60,399 bases of DNA, taken from contig DFFQ01000040.1 of the NCBI GenBank assembly GCA_002371025.1, forward strand, positions 1 through 60,399, written 5' to 3'. Source of the stretch: Lachnospiraceae bacterium UBA3772. Its GTDB lineage: Bacteria > Bacillota > Clostridia > Lachnospirales > Lachnospiraceae. The notes under the pieces are model-generated. The model was given only the letters and a program-made list of their open reading frames with translations, was not told the origin of the DNA and did no database searches. Position 1 is the first letter of the stretch. Every line of letters begins with the position of its first letter. Of this stretch, positions 35,733-44,870 are shown piece by piece. The position numbers and the translations under genes are program-made.

Positions 35733-36851
35733 TTATCTTATAAAGAAATATAATGTTAAAAGTATAGCAAGATCTATAAGATTCAAAACAGTAAATGCAG
35801 TTATATACTTAAGCGGGCGAGCTCCTTTCTTCTTAATATATAACTGGAAAGTGATGACACTGGCCATGGAAGCAATCAGGGTTCCAAGACCGCCAAGATT
35901 TGTTCCGATGATCAGTGCGGTTCCTTTATCAGTAAATCCTGAAAGAAGGATGGCGCAAGGAACATTGCTCATTATCTGAGAACAAAGAATAGAGGTGATA
36001 ACCTCGCGACCTTCAATCATTTTCTTAAGGAAATCATATATAGCATCAATTCTTCCGAGATTTCCAATAAGAATAAAGAAGAATACAAATGTAAAGAGAA
36101 GGCTGTAGTTTACTTCTTTTAAAAGTTTAAAGTCATAGATGATAAAGAATAGTAATATGATTCCCAGAAGTATCCAGTAATTTAATACTCTAAGGATTGA
36201 AAGTATGGCTGCTGCAAATAGTATTGAGTAAATGAGTATGGATCTTAAATCAATATTTATCTTTTCTGAAATTCCTGTGGCTGTATCCTCTGATGTTAAA
36301 GGTTCATTTTTAATAAGGAACATCTGCAGCATGATAATAATAAATGAAAGGATGGTATAGAAAGCTGTCAGCTTTATAAATCCCATAAAACTTATATTAT
36401 ATGTTGAAGATAGAAATAAGTTCTGGGGATTACCGAAAGGAGTCAGCATACTGCCAAGGTTTGCAGCAATAGTTTCTTCAACTAAAGATAAGATAATTGT
36501 ATTTTCAGATACTGAATTAAGTACCATCAGAGTAAGCGGCACCATGGTTACAAGGGCCACATCGTTTGTAACAAACATTGAGAGTAAAAATGAAAAAATG
36601 GTAAGAAGAGTTACTGCACGTCTTGCGTGACTTGCGCTGCTAATAAGCTGATGACTTACATAATCAAATGCTCCTGCTTTTTTAAGACCGCAGGTAACTG
36701 CCATAAGGCAGAATAAGAGTACAAGAGTTCTGAAATTAATATAATCTATATATTTTCTGTCCGGAAAAACAAAAAAACAGGATATAAATGCCAGTATTCC
36801 GGATATTATTAGAATAGGTTCTTTACTGAAAATGTTTTTTAGTTTGTTCAT
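35733..36851 (-). CDS. SLC13/ArsB-type anion or dicarboxylate permease
   Basis: This 372-aa permease of the ion-transporter superfamily (SLC13/CitM/ArsB-like) has about ten helices. The conserved reentrant-loop pattern is visible twice: FVTNDVALVTMVPLTL with the later LTPFGNPQNLFLS, and near the C-terminus IMSNVPCAILLSGF with GTNLGGLGTLIASMAS. The length is shorter than classical ArsB or SLC13 proteins (above 420 aa). The start is the ATG at 36851, seven bases after AGGAGG; a reading from 36878 would include that site. It is the first gene of the operon with the AGCS symporter. The substrate could be a dicarboxylate, citrate or inorganic anion. Confidence 0.82.
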   Translation of the reverse strand: MNKLKNIFSKEPILIISGILAFISCFFVFPDRKYIDYINFRTLVLLFCLMAVTCGLKKAGAFDYVSHQLISSASHARRAVTLLTIFSFLLSMFVTNDVALVTMVPLTLMVLNSVSENTIILSLVEETIAANLGSMLTPFGNPQNLFLSSTYNISFMGFIKLTAFYTILSFIIIMLQMFLIKNEPLTSEDTATGISEKINIDLRSILIYSILFAAAILSILRVLNYWILLGIILLFFIIYDFKLLKEVNYSLLFTFVFFFILIGNLGRIDAIYDFLKKMIEGREVITSILCSQIMSNVPCAILLSGFTDKGTALIIGTNLGGLGTLIASMASVITFQLYIKKKGARPLKYITAFTVLNLIDLAILLTLYFFIR

Positions 36852-36928
36852 TTCTTTTCCTCCTAATGATGCCAACACTCCGGATTATAACATGATAAAG
36901 GTGAGGGATAAAAGAAAGATTTTCGCCC

Positions 36929-36957
36929 TTGAAATAAATACTGGATTGTGATATACC
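36929..36957 (+). promoter_or_regulatory. Promoter of the metal ABC transporter operon
   Basis: TTGAAA (36929-36934), a 17-bp spacer and TATACC (36952-36957). The expected start point near 36964 falls inside the Fur-type box. Confidence 0.6.
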
Positions 36958-36961
36958 AATT

Positions 36962-36976
36962 TGAGAATGATTATCA
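36962..36976 (+). promoter_or_regulatory. Fur-family (7-1-7) operator
   Basis: TGAGAATGATTATCA matches the Bacillus Fur-box model TGATAATnATTATCA at all but one base, and overlaps the predicted transcription start. The bases fit Fur better than the Zur or PerR variants known from Bacillus, although the operon looks like a zinc/manganese-type transporter. Confidence 0.75.
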
Positions 36977-36998
36977 AATTTATAAAGGAGTGGAAATT

Positions 36999-38036
36999 AT
37001 GAAAAAGAATCTTATTAAGAAATTTACTGCTTTATTATTAGCAGGATTAATGGCTTTTAGTTTTACTGGATGTGCAGGATCTAAAAAAACAAAAGAAAAC
37101 AGTAATACATCCAGTGCAAATGCTTCTGTAACAAACGCAGATGGAAAAATTAAAGTTGTATGTACGACATATCCGCAGTATGATTGGGTAAGGCAGATAA
37201 TTGGTGACAGGAAGGATGATTATGAATTAACACTTCTTCTTGATAATGGTGTAGATCTTCATAGTTATCAGCCTACAACAGAAGACATAGTAAAGGTTGG
37301 TTCTGCAGATCTTTTTATCTATGTTGGTGGTGAATCTGATGGCTGGGTAGAGGATGTACTTAAACAAAAGACAAATCCTAATTTAAAGACTGTAAATCTC
37401 TTAGAGTCAATAGGTGAAGCTGCAAAGGAAGAAGAGATTAAGGAAGGAATGCAGGCCGAAGAAGAAGAGAAAGAAGAAGGCGAAGGAGAAGAGAAAGTTG
37501 AATATGATGAACATGTTTGGCTTTCCTTAAAGAATGCTGCAGTACTTGTAAATGTTATATCTAAAGAACTTGAAAATGTAGATCCAAAGAATAAAGAAGC
37601 CATCGAAAAAAATGCGGCTGATTATATTAAAGAGATAGATCAGCTTGATTCAAAATATGAAGATGTAGTAAAGAAGGCAAGTAAGAAAGCGGTAGTATTT
37701 GCTGACCGTTTCCCATTCAGATATTTAGTAGATGATTATGGTCTTGATTATTATGCAGCATTTGTTGGATGCAGTGCTGAATCAGAGGCATCATTTGAAA
37801 CTGTTGCATTCCTTTCAAAGAAGGTTGATGAATTAGGCCTTAAGAGAGTACTTGTTATTGAGTCATCAGATGAAAAAATAGCAAACTCTGTAATTTCAAG
37901 TACAAAAGATAAAGATATGAAGATTCTTAAGATGGATTCTCTTCAGTCAATTACAAAAGATGAATTAAATGGAGAGAAGAGCTATCTTGGAGTAATGACT
38001 TCTAATCTTTCAGTTTTAGAAGAAGCACTTAATTAA
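36999..38036 (+). CDS. Metal ABC transporter substrate-binding lipoprotein (ZnuA/cluster A-I)
   Basis: This 345-aa lipoprotein (lipobox FTGC, Cys about residue 24) belongs to the ZnuA-like metal-binding proteins. The first His ligand is in DLHSYQPT (His88). An acidic loop (about 143-171, rich in Glu in place of the usual His-rich loop) leads into DEHVWLS (His172). At the third ligand position, usually HD followed by a Gly/Ala-rich turn, it reads FADRFPFRY (Ala235-Asp236), so that His is missing. Usual ZnuA proteins use three His and often a Glu or Asp. Metal choice may thus differ (Fe, Mn or Zn). The start is the ATG at 36999 after AAAGGAG; the open frame upstream contains the operator. It leads an operon with ATPase and permease. 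Confidence 0.88.
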   Translation: MKKNLIKKFTALLLAGLMAFSFTGCAGSKKTKENSNTSSANASVTNADGKIKVVCTTYPQYDWVRQIIGDRKDDYELTLLLDNGVDLHSYQPTTEDIVKVGSADLFIYVGGESDGWVEDVLKQKTNPNLKTVNLLESIGEAAKEEEIKEGMQAEEEEKEEGEGEEKVEYDEHVWLSLKNAAVLVNVISKELENVDPKNKEAIEKNAADYIKEIDQLDSKYEDVVKKASKKAVVFADRFPFRYLVDDYGLDYYAAFVGCSAESEASFETVAFLSKKVDELGLKRVLVIESSDEKIANSVISSTKDKDMKILKMDSLQSITKDELNGEKSYLGVMTSNLSVLEEALN

Positions 38037-38055
38037 TATTTTTGGAGGATAGTTT

Positions 38056-38772
38056 ATGTCTTATATGATCTGTAAAGATTTAGTTCCGGGCTACAATGGA
38101 AAAGGCATCGTGTCAAAACTTGATTTTTCAGTGAATAAAGGAGATTATTTATATGTTGTAGGGGAGAATGGAGTTGGTAAAAGTACTCTTATTAAGACTT
38201 TGCTCAGCTTAATCCCACCGGTTTCCGGAGAGATCATTCTTTCGGACGGGTTTCAGAGAAGTGATATAGGCTATCTTCCGCAAAGAACAGATGCGCAAAA
38301 GGATTTTCCTGCTACAGTACAGGAAGTTGTTTTTTCAGGAATCCTTGCAAAATCTAAAAGCAAATGGTTCATTAGTAAAGAGGAAAAAAATGAAGCCCTG
38401 GAAACATTAAAGAAAATTGGCATATATGATCTAAAGAATAAATGCTTTGCTGATCTTTCAGGAGGACAGCAGCAAAAGGTTCTTTTAGCCAGGGCTCTTA
38501 CAGCAGCTGGTAAATTACTTGTGCTGGATGAACCGGTTACAGGACTTGATCCTATTGCTCAAAAAGAAATGTATGACCTGATAAATAATCTTAATAAAAA
38601 TGGAGTTACCATCATCATGATCTCTCATGATGTTCATGCAGTTAAGTATGCAACTCATGTTCTTCACATGAGTAATGAAGGCAATTTCTTCGGAACAGCT
38701 GATGAATATAAGGAAAGCGAATTTTGGCTTATGTATCATAAAAAGAAGGAGGCAGTAGTAAATGAGCATTAG
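38056..38772 (+). CDS. Metal ABC transporter ATP-binding protein (ZnuC-like)
   Basis: This 238-aa ATPase powers the metal transporter. Walker A GENGVGKST, Q-loop YLPQR, signature LSGGQQQK, Walker B LLVLDEPVTGLD and the switch His in MISHDV are all intact. The ATG follows TTGGAGGATAGTTT, 20 bp after the binding-protein stop. Its end overlaps the permease gene by 11 bp. Confidence 0.94.
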   Translation: MSYMICKDLVPGYNGKGIVSKLDFSVNKGDYLYVVGENGVGKSTLIKTLLSLIPPVSGEIILSDGFQRSDIGYLPQRTDAQKDFPATVQEVVFSGILAKSKSKWFISKEEKNEALETLKKIGIYDLKNKCFADLSGGQQQKVLLARALTAAGKLLVLDEPVTGLDPIAQKEMYDLINNLNKNGVTIIMISHDVHAVKYATHVLHMSNEGNFFGTADEYKESEFWLMYHKKKEAVVNEH

Positions 38773-39616
38773 TGATATATTTCAAAAATTCTCATATTAT
38801 CTTACATTTCCATTTGTAAGACATGCTATCATAGTTGGAATACTTATAGCTTTTTGCTCTGCTCTTCTTGGAGTAACACTTGTACTTAAAAGATATTCAT
38901 TTATAGGAGATGGACTTTCTCATGTAGCTTTTGGCTCCATGGCTATTGCAACTGTTATCAAACTTACTAATATTTATTATCTGGTAATGCCTATAACAAT
39001 AGTTGCAGCGGTGCTTATGCTTTGCGCCAGCAATAATGCAAAGGTAAAGGGAGATGCGGTTATTGCGATACTCTCTTCAGGAGCACTCGCCTTTGGTTAT
39101 CTGGTGATGAATGTATTTGGAGCATCTGCAAATGTTTCAGGGGATGTTTGTACCACTCTTTTTGGTTCAATATCTATACTTACACTTTCAAGTGGAAAGG
39201 TTTGGTTCTGCCTGGTTGTATGTTTACTTGTATCTGTGGTATATTTTCTTATGTACAACAGGATATTTGCGGTTACATTTGATGAGAATTTCATGGCAGC
39301 AATGGGAGTAAATGTAAAACTTTATAACCTTGTATATGCCATAATAACAGCAGTGATAATTGTTCTTGCCATGGATCTGGTAGGATCTCTCCTTATCACA
39401 GCTCTTCTGGTAATTCCATCTCTTACAGCCATGAGAGTGATGAAAAGTTTTAAGGCAGTTGTTATTTATTCTGCTTTGATCTCGGTAGTAGGTGCCTTTG
39501 TGGGAATGTTTATTGCTATTGTTTCTCCGACATTTCCTGTTGGTTCAACAATTGTAATGGTTGATCTTATAATCTTTATCATACATTGTATTATAAAAAG
39601 ATTTATAAAAAACTGA
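38762..39616 (+). CDS. Metal ABC transporter permease (ZnuB-like, ABC-3 family)
   Basis: This 284-aa permease has about eight to nine hydrophobic helices. The family block SFIGDGLSHVAFGSMAIATV lies near residue 40, and SLLITALLVIPSLTAMRVM near 205. It overlaps the end of the ATPase gene, so translation is probably coupled. A lipoprotein gene follows after 25 bp and may be part of the same operon. Confidence 0.94.
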   Translation: MSISDIFQKFSYYLTFPFVRHAIIVGILIAFCSALLGVTLVLKRYSFIGDGLSHVAFGSMAIATVIKLTNIYYLVMPITIVAAVLMLCASNNAKVKGDAVIAILSSGALAFGYLVMNVFGASANVSGDVCTTLFGSISILTLSSGKVWFCLVVCLLVSVVYFLMYNRIFAVTFDENFMAAMGVNVKLYNLVYAIITAVIIVLAMDLVGSLLITALLVIPSLTAMRVMKSFKAVVIYSALISVVGAFVGMFIAIVSPTFPVGSTIVMVDLIIFIIHCIIKRFIKN

Positions 39617-39641
39617 TAAAAGCCTGGGAGGCGTTGGTCTG

Positions 39642-40304
39642 ATGAAAAGAAAAAATAAAAAGTTAATCTCATATTTTATGATTTTTTCTTTAGTTTTTTT
39701 AAGTGGTTGTGGTGATCCTTCTTCTAATAAGAGAAGCGGAGGGACAGGCACGAAAACTGTTCAGGATGTGCTAGATGAAAGAACAAAGAGTGAAAGCACT
39801 ACTGAAATAACAACCGAAACAAAAACAGAGACTGAGACTGAAACGGAAGTTACAACTGAGGCAAGTACAGCAAAAGCTGCAGATGTTACTGAACCCAAAA
39901 CAACAGATGCTTCAGATGGAGTACTTACATATACCGCAGATCAGATTGATTATGACACTACCAATATGAGTAAGGATATGGTTTATGCAACCATATATAA
40001 TTTCATGATGGATCCTATATCTCATTCTAATGAGATAATTAAGATCAAAGGAAATCTCATTACGTTATATGATGAAAAGACTGGTCAGAATTATCATTAC
40101 TGCCTTATAAAGGATGCTATGGCCTGCTGTCAGCAGGGCATGGAATTTGTATGGGATGATGGAAGTAAAGTATATCCTGATGACTATCCGCCACAGGATA
40201 CAGAAATTATAATAACAGGCAGGTTTGAAACTTATAAAGATTCTCCTGATGATAAATATACTTATTGCAGACTCAGTGATGCAGTCCTTGAAGTAGTAAA
40301 CTGA
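39642..40304 (+). CDS. Small lipoprotein with Thr/Glu linker, end of the metal-transport operon
   Basis: This 220-aa protein has a lipoprotein signal (lipobox LSGC, Cys about residue 25), then a low-complexity Thr/Glu linker (about 50-90, with TETETETE-like repeats), then a compact domain of about 120 residues. That domain contains IIKIKGNLITLYDE, HYCLIKDAMACCQQGMEF and TEIIITGRFETY, a layout of two beta-rich segments with a CC pair that recalls an OB-fold. The CCxxG motif resembles the C-terminal part of YcgQ-type (TIGR03943-like) proteins, but this is only a visual resemblance. Context suggests a role in metal handling at the cell surface. Function unknown. Confidence 0.7.
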   Translation: MKRKNKKLISYFMIFSLVFLSGCGDPSSNKRSGGTGTKTVQDVLDERTKSESTTEITTETKTETETETEVTTEASTAKAADVTEPKTTDASDGVLTYTADQIDYDTTNMSKDMVYATIYNFMMDPISHSNEIIKIKGNLITLYDEKTGQNYHYCLIKDAMACCQQGMEFVWDDGSKVYPDDYPPQDTEIIITGRFETYKDSPDDKYTYCRLSDAVLEVVN

Positions 40305-40368
40305 TTTGAATAAGTGAATTTACAACACAAAATATTTAGATTTTTTTTGTTCTTTTATTTTAATTAAT

Positions 40369-40412
40369 AACCGTAGTGATGTATAATAATTATATATTAC
40401 TGCGGTTTTTTG
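40369..40412 (+). terminator. Terminator of the metal-transport operon
   Basis: AACCGTAGT (40369-40377) pairs with ACTGCGGTT (40399-40407), including a G-U pair, and TTTTTT follows. Confidence 0.8.
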
Positions 40413-40445
40413 TTATTTATTTAGGGGTTTTGGGAGGATAATAAA

Positions 40446-42092
40446 TTGCATTCTATAAGATATAGGCTTATTGGAATGGTGACAGGAATGGTACTTGTAG
40501 TTTCATTATTCCTTGGTTTGATAAATATAAAAAATATCAATAAATTTGAAACAGATGAAGCATCTATGTCCATGAATGAGATGTGTTACAAAAATGGAGA
40601 GCAGGTAAATCTTTTATTGATAAGAGCTGAGGATATTGTTAAATATGTTGGAAGTGCCATGCAAAATTATATCACTGGTCCAAATGACTTGGAAAATTAT
40701 CATTTTAGAAAAAATTTAAAAAAATACATGTCACAGACATTTCTTAATGCAACTGCGGATGTTGATGGGATAGATTCATTTTATCTGCATTTTAATGTGG
40801 ATGAAGTTCCAAATGATGGGTTCTGGTACATTAAAAATGTAAAGACTAAAAAGTATGACTCGGTTAAGATCGTTGATGTTACCAAATATGATGCGAGTGA
40901 TGAAGGCAGAGTCAACTGGTATTATAAGCCTGTGGAAGTAGGAGAGGCCATATGGCTCAGTCCTTATCTCAATGAGAATATAAGTGTATATATGATCTCA
41001 TATTGTATGCCGGTTTATTCTTATGGAAAGCTGGTTGGAGTTGTAGGTATAGATATAAATTTTGACAGCATAAAAGAACTTGTTAAAAATATGACTATCT
41101 ATAAAACAGGATATGCATATATTTCTTCAGGAGAGATAGGAAAGGTATATTATCATCCGGAGATTCCATCAGGTATAAGTGGAGCCGGTGGAGAGATAGA
41201 GTTTACTAATAATGAGGAATTATTAAGCGAAACTTCTACTGGGGATAAGCTGGTGTCATATACCTATTGCGGTGAGAAAAAAGCCCTGGCCTTTGAAACA
41301 TTAAGAAATGGCATGATACTTGTACTGACAGCCCCGACGCAGGAGATTTTTTCAGAACGACAAAAATCCATAATGGAAGCGGTTTCTGTTATATGTATAG
41401 CTTATATAATTGCTTTTATTGTAGTAGTTTCAGCAGCTGAGCATATAATAAAACCTTTGATGAAACTAACTGAAGCGGCGAAGCGTATTCAGGAAGGAGA
41501 CTATGATTTTACCATTGAGAAAAGCTTTGATGATGAGATAGGTGAATTAGCCGAAGCTATGAATGCCTCTCTGGTTAAAATCAATGAATCAGTTTCTACC
41601 ATTAAGAAGATGGCTTATCATGATGAACTTACAGGTGTTAAGAATCATACCGCATATGAAGAAGAGGTGAGGGATTTAGAGGAAGCTATTAAAGATGGAA
41701 AAGCTGAATTTGGAATCGTCATGGTGGATATGAATGGTCTTAAGGCCATAAATGATAACTTCGGACATTCCAAGGGCGATATAGCTATAAGACTTATGAG
41801 CAGTGTGATCTGCGATACATTTGAACATAGTCCTGTTTTTAGAATTGGCGGCGATGAATTTGTAGCAATCCTAAAAGGCAGAGATTATAAGAATAAAGTT
41901 GAGTTATTTGAAAAATTAAAGCCATATCAGAAGGCGAAAGATATAAATGATTCAGAGCCATGGCTCAGCGTCTGTATTGCAGTGGGATATTCTGAATATG
42001 ATCCTAAAAAGGATAAAGAATTCCTGGATGTATTTAAACGTGCAGATGAGGCTATGTATCAGAATAAAAAAGAATTAAAAGCAGGAAGATAG
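40446..42092 (+). CDS. Cache-HAMP-GGDEF diguanylate cyclase
   Basis: This 548-aa membrane protein makes c-di-GMP. A first helix (residues about 9-27) is followed by an extracellular dCache-type sensor (about 35-310, including WYYKPVEVGEAIWLSPY and VVGIDINFD, typical of small-ligand Cache domains). A second helix (about 315-338) and a HAMP region (IIKPLMKLTEAAKRIQEGDY) follow. The GGDEF domain has an intact signature RIGGDEF (Gly468-Phe472) with DELTGVKNHTAYEE at its start. The start is a TTG at 40446, eight bases after GGGAGG; I see no ATG with a site nearby. The ligand is not known. It is monocistronic between two terminators. Confidence 0.92.
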   Translation: MHSIRYRLIGMVTGMVLVVSLFLGLINIKNINKFETDEASMSMNEMCYKNGEQVNLLLIRAEDIVKYVGSAMQNYITGPNDLENYHFRKNLKKYMSQTFLNATADVDGIDSFYLHFNVDEVPNDGFWYIKNVKTKKYDSVKIVDVTKYDASDEGRVNWYYKPVEVGEAIWLSPYLNENISVYMISYCMPVYSYGKLVGVVGIDINFDSIKELVKNMTIYKTGYAYISSGEIGKVYYHPEIPSGISGAGGEIEFTNNEELLSETSTGDKLVSYTYCGEKKALAFETLRNGMILVLTAPTQEIFSERQKSIMEAVSVICIAYIIAFIVVVSAAEHIIKPLMKLTEAAKRIQEGDYDFTIEKSFDDEIGELAEAMNASLVKINESVSTIKKMAYHDELTGVKNHTAYEEEVRDLEEAIKDGKAEFGIVMVDMNGLKAINDNFGHSKGDIAIRLMSSVICDTFEHSPVFRIGGDEFVAILKGRDYKNKVELFEKLKPYQKAKDINDSEPWLSVCIAVGYSEYDPKKDKEFLDVFKRADEAMYQNKKELKAGR

Positions 42093-42097
42093 AAAAA

Positions 42098-42143
42098 TCC
42101 CCTTTAGCTTCTTTGATTTTAAGAGGCTTCAGGGGACTTTTTT
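42098..42143. terminator. Bidirectional terminator between cyclase and TetR genes
   Basis: TCCCCT (42098-42103) pairs with AGGGGA (42131-42136), with inner pairing of AGCTTCTT and AAGAGGCT, and TTTTTT to 42143. The A-run on the left serves the minus strand as well; the TetR stop codon overlaps the T-run. Confidence 0.75.
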
Positions 42144-42711
42144 ATGAGTTTAGTTCGTTACTCATTTGGCGGTAAGCGGCTTTTTCACTGCTATCCAGCA
42201 GAAGTTTTAGGTTTTTGGAGATGTTTTTTGGTTCTTCTTTCATGCCCCCAAGAACCCATTCGGTTACCATACCGCATACTCCGTAGGCAAAGAATCTTGC
42301 AAAAAACTTTCTGGTTCTATGATCCACAACATTTTTTTCGTCAAGAACATTTATGGCATCTTCAAATAATCCTTCCGCAACTTCAATGAAAAAAGTGATG
42401 AGAAAGTAATTGGCGTGCTTTATGGTATTGATAGAAAAATCCTTATCTTTTTTTAGCTGATCTAAGATATTTAATATGCAGGTGTCCCAGTTTTCAAAGG
42501 TTACATCCTTCATATAAGGTTCTATATATTCAGTGGTATAAATCCATTTTAGTAAAGCATACTTATCTTTAAAGTGATAATAGAAAGTCTGTCTGTTAAT
42601 GCCACAGCCGTCAGCAATCTCAGAAATAACAATTTTATCAAAAGGTTTTTCTTTTGTAAGTTTTTTTAAGCTTTTTGTGATAGCCTTTTTAGTAAGAGTT
42701 GATTCAGGCAT
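42142..42711 (-). CDS. TetR-family regulator (DhaS-like)
   Basis: This 189-aa regulator has an N-terminal helix-turn-helix (ITKSLKKLTKEKPFDKIVIS, then IADGCGINRQTFYYHFKDKY) and a C-terminal domain with the segment FFARFFAYGVCGMVTEWVLGG, as in the DhaS/TetR_C_8 subgroup. It is divergent from the two-component genes (100-bp gap). The ATG follows GGGAGG at a spacing of about ten. Its target may be itself or the neighbouring operon; no clear palindromic operator was found in the gap. Confidence 0.88.
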   Translation of the reverse strand: MPESTLTKKAITKSLKKLTKEKPFDKIVISEIADGCGINRQTFYYHFKDKYALLKWIYTTEYIEPYMKDVTFENWDTCILNILDQLKKDKDFSINTIKHANYFLITFFIEVAEGLFEDAINVLDEKNVVDHRTRKFFARFFAYGVCGMVTEWVLGGMKEEPKNISKNLKLLLDSSEKAAYRQMSNELNS

Positions 42712-42736
42712 TTGAATTAACCTCCCATTAGTTTAT

Positions 42737-42766
42737 TTTACATATTATTTTAGAAACCATTATGAT
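42737..42766 (+). promoter_or_regulatory. Promoter of the two-component operon
   Basis: TTTACA (42737-42742), an 18-bp spacer and TATGAT (42761-42766) lie in the divergent gap with tetR. Confidence 0.5.
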
Positions 42767-42811
42767 AAAATTCAAGACAGAAGATGGTTTTTTTATAGTT
42801 AGGGGTGCGAA

Positions 42812-43486
42812 ATGAGAATACTTATAGTTGAAGATGAAATAAGACTGGCAGATACAATAGCAGATATTATTGAAGAGTCAGGAGAAACGGTTGATGTTGA
42901 TAATGATGGCGAAGACGGTTATTATGATGCGGCTTCAGGAATTTATGATGCCATAGTGCTTGATGTTATGCTTCCCCATATGGATGGATTTGAAATCCTA
43001 AGAAAGATAAGAAGTGAAGGAATCATGACACCGGTGCTTATGCTGACTGCAAGGACAGAACTAAGTGACAGGGTTACAGGACTGGAAAGTGGAGCGGATT
43101 ATTACCTCACTAAACCCTTTGAAAATGAGGAACTATTAGCGGCGCTGCATGCCATTATGAGACGAAAGGCAGCGGATATAATACCAGATGAGCTTACCTT
43201 TGGAGATATAAAGCTTTCTCCTTCAACAGCCGAATTATCCTGCAAAGGAAAGAGCATTAAGCTTAATGCAAAAGAATTTGAGCTTATGCGCTATCTTATG
43301 ATCAATGGCAGTAATATCATTTCTAAAGAGACTATTATAAATAAGATATGGGGATATGATTCAGATGCAGGAGATAATAATGTTGAGGCTTATATATCAT
43401 TTTTAAGAAGAAAGTTAGACAGCCTTAAAGCCAATGTTTCCATTTCAGTAGTAAGAAAAATGGGTTATCATCTAGAGGAGAAATGA
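42812..43486 (+). CDS. OmpR-family response regulator
   Basis: This 224-aa regulator has a receiver domain with acidic pocket (EDE near residue 8-10), phospho-acceptor Asp in VLDVMLPHMDG (about residue 51), conserved Thr in MLTART and Lys in YLTKPF. The winged-helix DNA-binding domain at about 125-224 contains LNAKEFELMRYLM and the C-terminal RKMGYHLEEK. Its stop overlaps the kinase start (ATGA), so they form a translationally coupled pair. Confidence 0.95.
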   Translation: MRILIVEDEIRLADTIADIIEESGETVDVDNDGEDGYYDAASGIYDAIVLDVMLPHMDGFEILRKIRSEGIMTPVLMLTARTELSDRVTGLESGADYYLTKPFENEELLAALHAIMRRKAADIIPDELTFGDIKLSPSTAELSCKGKSIKLNAKEFELMRYLMINGSNIISKETIINKIWGYDSDAGDNNVEAYISFLRRKLDSLKANVSISVVRKMGYHLEEK

Positions 43487-44796
43487 TGAAAAAATCAAAA
43501 AATCCGGTTATAAATAAATTAAAAATGAAATTCATTTTGATCATGATGATCATCGTGGTCTTATTTCTTGGTGCCATTTTTACATTTCAATACCTGATAC
43601 AAAAAAAGGCCATGGAAACTGAGAACTGGTCTGCTCTTTCAAAGGCTATTGAAGATTTTGAATTTCCTTTTAATATGAAGCCTGGTGAAGGAGAAAGAAT
43701 TGAAAGAGATCGTAAGGAAGGGGAAATTCCCTTTGGACAGAGTAAAGGCATGGGAAGAAGGGTGGCAACCATAGTTGTTTCTGTGGATTCTTCCGGGGTT
43801 ATAACCAAGGTGAAAAATGACATCTTCTACGTATCAAACAGTGACATAACCAGCCTTGTAAAAAATTATCTTTCAGATGAAAAAGAGTATCAGCATCTTT
43901 CGGATTATGACTTTATATGTATGAAAAAGGAATTGGATAATGGAGAGATACTTATATCATTTGCTGACATTTCAAATGATATTAAGGCCCTGAATCATAT
44001 TCTTATTAATGCGTTAAAGATAGGTCTGGTTGTATTTGTTGTAATGCTTATTGTGGCAGTATTTCTTTCAAAATGGGTTACTTATCCTGTCGAAAAAGCT
44101 TGGAATGACCAGAAAAGATTTATTGCTGATGCATCTCATGAATTGAAAACGCCTCTTACCGTAATAATGTCAGGAACTGATATGGTGAGGCGTTCATTAA
44201 AAAAAGATGAGGAAAAAAATAGAAGAGATTTAAAAAGACTGGATAATATACATTTTGAATCAGAAAGAATGAAGGAACTCATCGGTGAATTGATTGAAGT
44301 TGCAAGAGGAGATATGGATCAAAAGACTGTCTTTGAGGAAGTAAGTCTTACTGAAGTTGCAGAAGATGCAGTACTTTCATGGGAAGCAATATACTTTGAA
44401 GATAAGAAGACGCTTACTGCAAGTGTTGAAGAGGGCCTTTTAATTAAGGGAGACAGGACGAAACTCAGACGTCTTATGGATATTTTGATTGATAATGCAA
44501 AGAAATATAGTTATGAAAAAAGTGAAGTAACTCTAAATCTTAAGAAGTGGAAATATAAAGGAATAAAAGAAGGAATACTTCTTTCTGTTACTGATCATGG
44601 AGCTCCACTAAGTGAAGAAGAAATATCACATTTGTTTGAAAGATTCTACAGGGCGGATAAAACCAGAGAAGCAACCAATGGGTATGGTCTTGGACTTACA
44701 ATAGCAGAGGGGATTGCAAAAGAGCATAAAGCACGTATTTGGGCGGAATCTGATGGAAAAGATTTGAATAAATTTTATGTATTTTTTCCGGTTTAG
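43483..44796 (+). CDS. Sensor histidine kinase paired with the OmpR regulator
   Basis: This 437-aa kinase has two transmembrane helices (about 14-34 and 170-192). The extracellular loop of about 130 residues has a Gly/Glu/Arg-rich stretch (PGEGERIERDRKEGEIPFG). The phospho-acceptor is His219 in DASHELKTPL, the N-box is LIDNAKKYSY, the G1 region TDHGAPLS and the G2 box GYGLGLTIAEG. It overlaps the regulator gene by 4 bp. There is no HAMP-like domain clearly visible between helix 2 and the dimerisation region; the spacing is short. The signal is unknown, perhaps an antimicrobial or wall stress. Confidence 0.93.
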   Translation: MMKKSKNPVINKLKMKFILIMMIIVVLFLGAIFTFQYLIQKKAMETENWSALSKAIEDFEFPFNMKPGEGERIERDRKEGEIPFGQSKGMGRRVATIVVSVDSSGVITKVKNDIFYVSNSDITSLVKNYLSDEKEYQHLSDYDFICMKKELDNGEILISFADISNDIKALNHILINALKIGLVVFVVMLIVAVFLSKWVTYPVEKAWNDQKRFIADASHELKTPLTVIMSGTDMVRRSLKKDEEKNRRDLKRLDNIHFESERMKELIGELIEVARGDMDQKTVFEEVSLTEVAEDAVLSWEAIYFEDKKTLTASVEEGLLIKGDRTKLRRLMDILIDNAKKYSYEKSEVTLNLKKWKYKGIKEGILLSVTDHGAPLSEEEISHLFERFYRADKTREATNGYGLGLTIAEGIAKEHKARIWAESDGKDLNKFYVFFPV

Positions 44797-44798
44797 TG

Positions 44799-44827
44799 TT
44801 TACATAATTCTGTATTTGTTATATAAT
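44799..44827 (+). promoter_or_regulatory. Promoter of the M23 peptidase gene
   Basis: TTTACA (44799-44804), a 17-bp spacer and a perfect TATAAT (44822-44827) lie directly after the kinase stop codon. Confidence 0.75.
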
Positions 44828-44870
44828 TAATATTTATTACGAAAATGTTACAACAATTTTGGAGGTTGAA

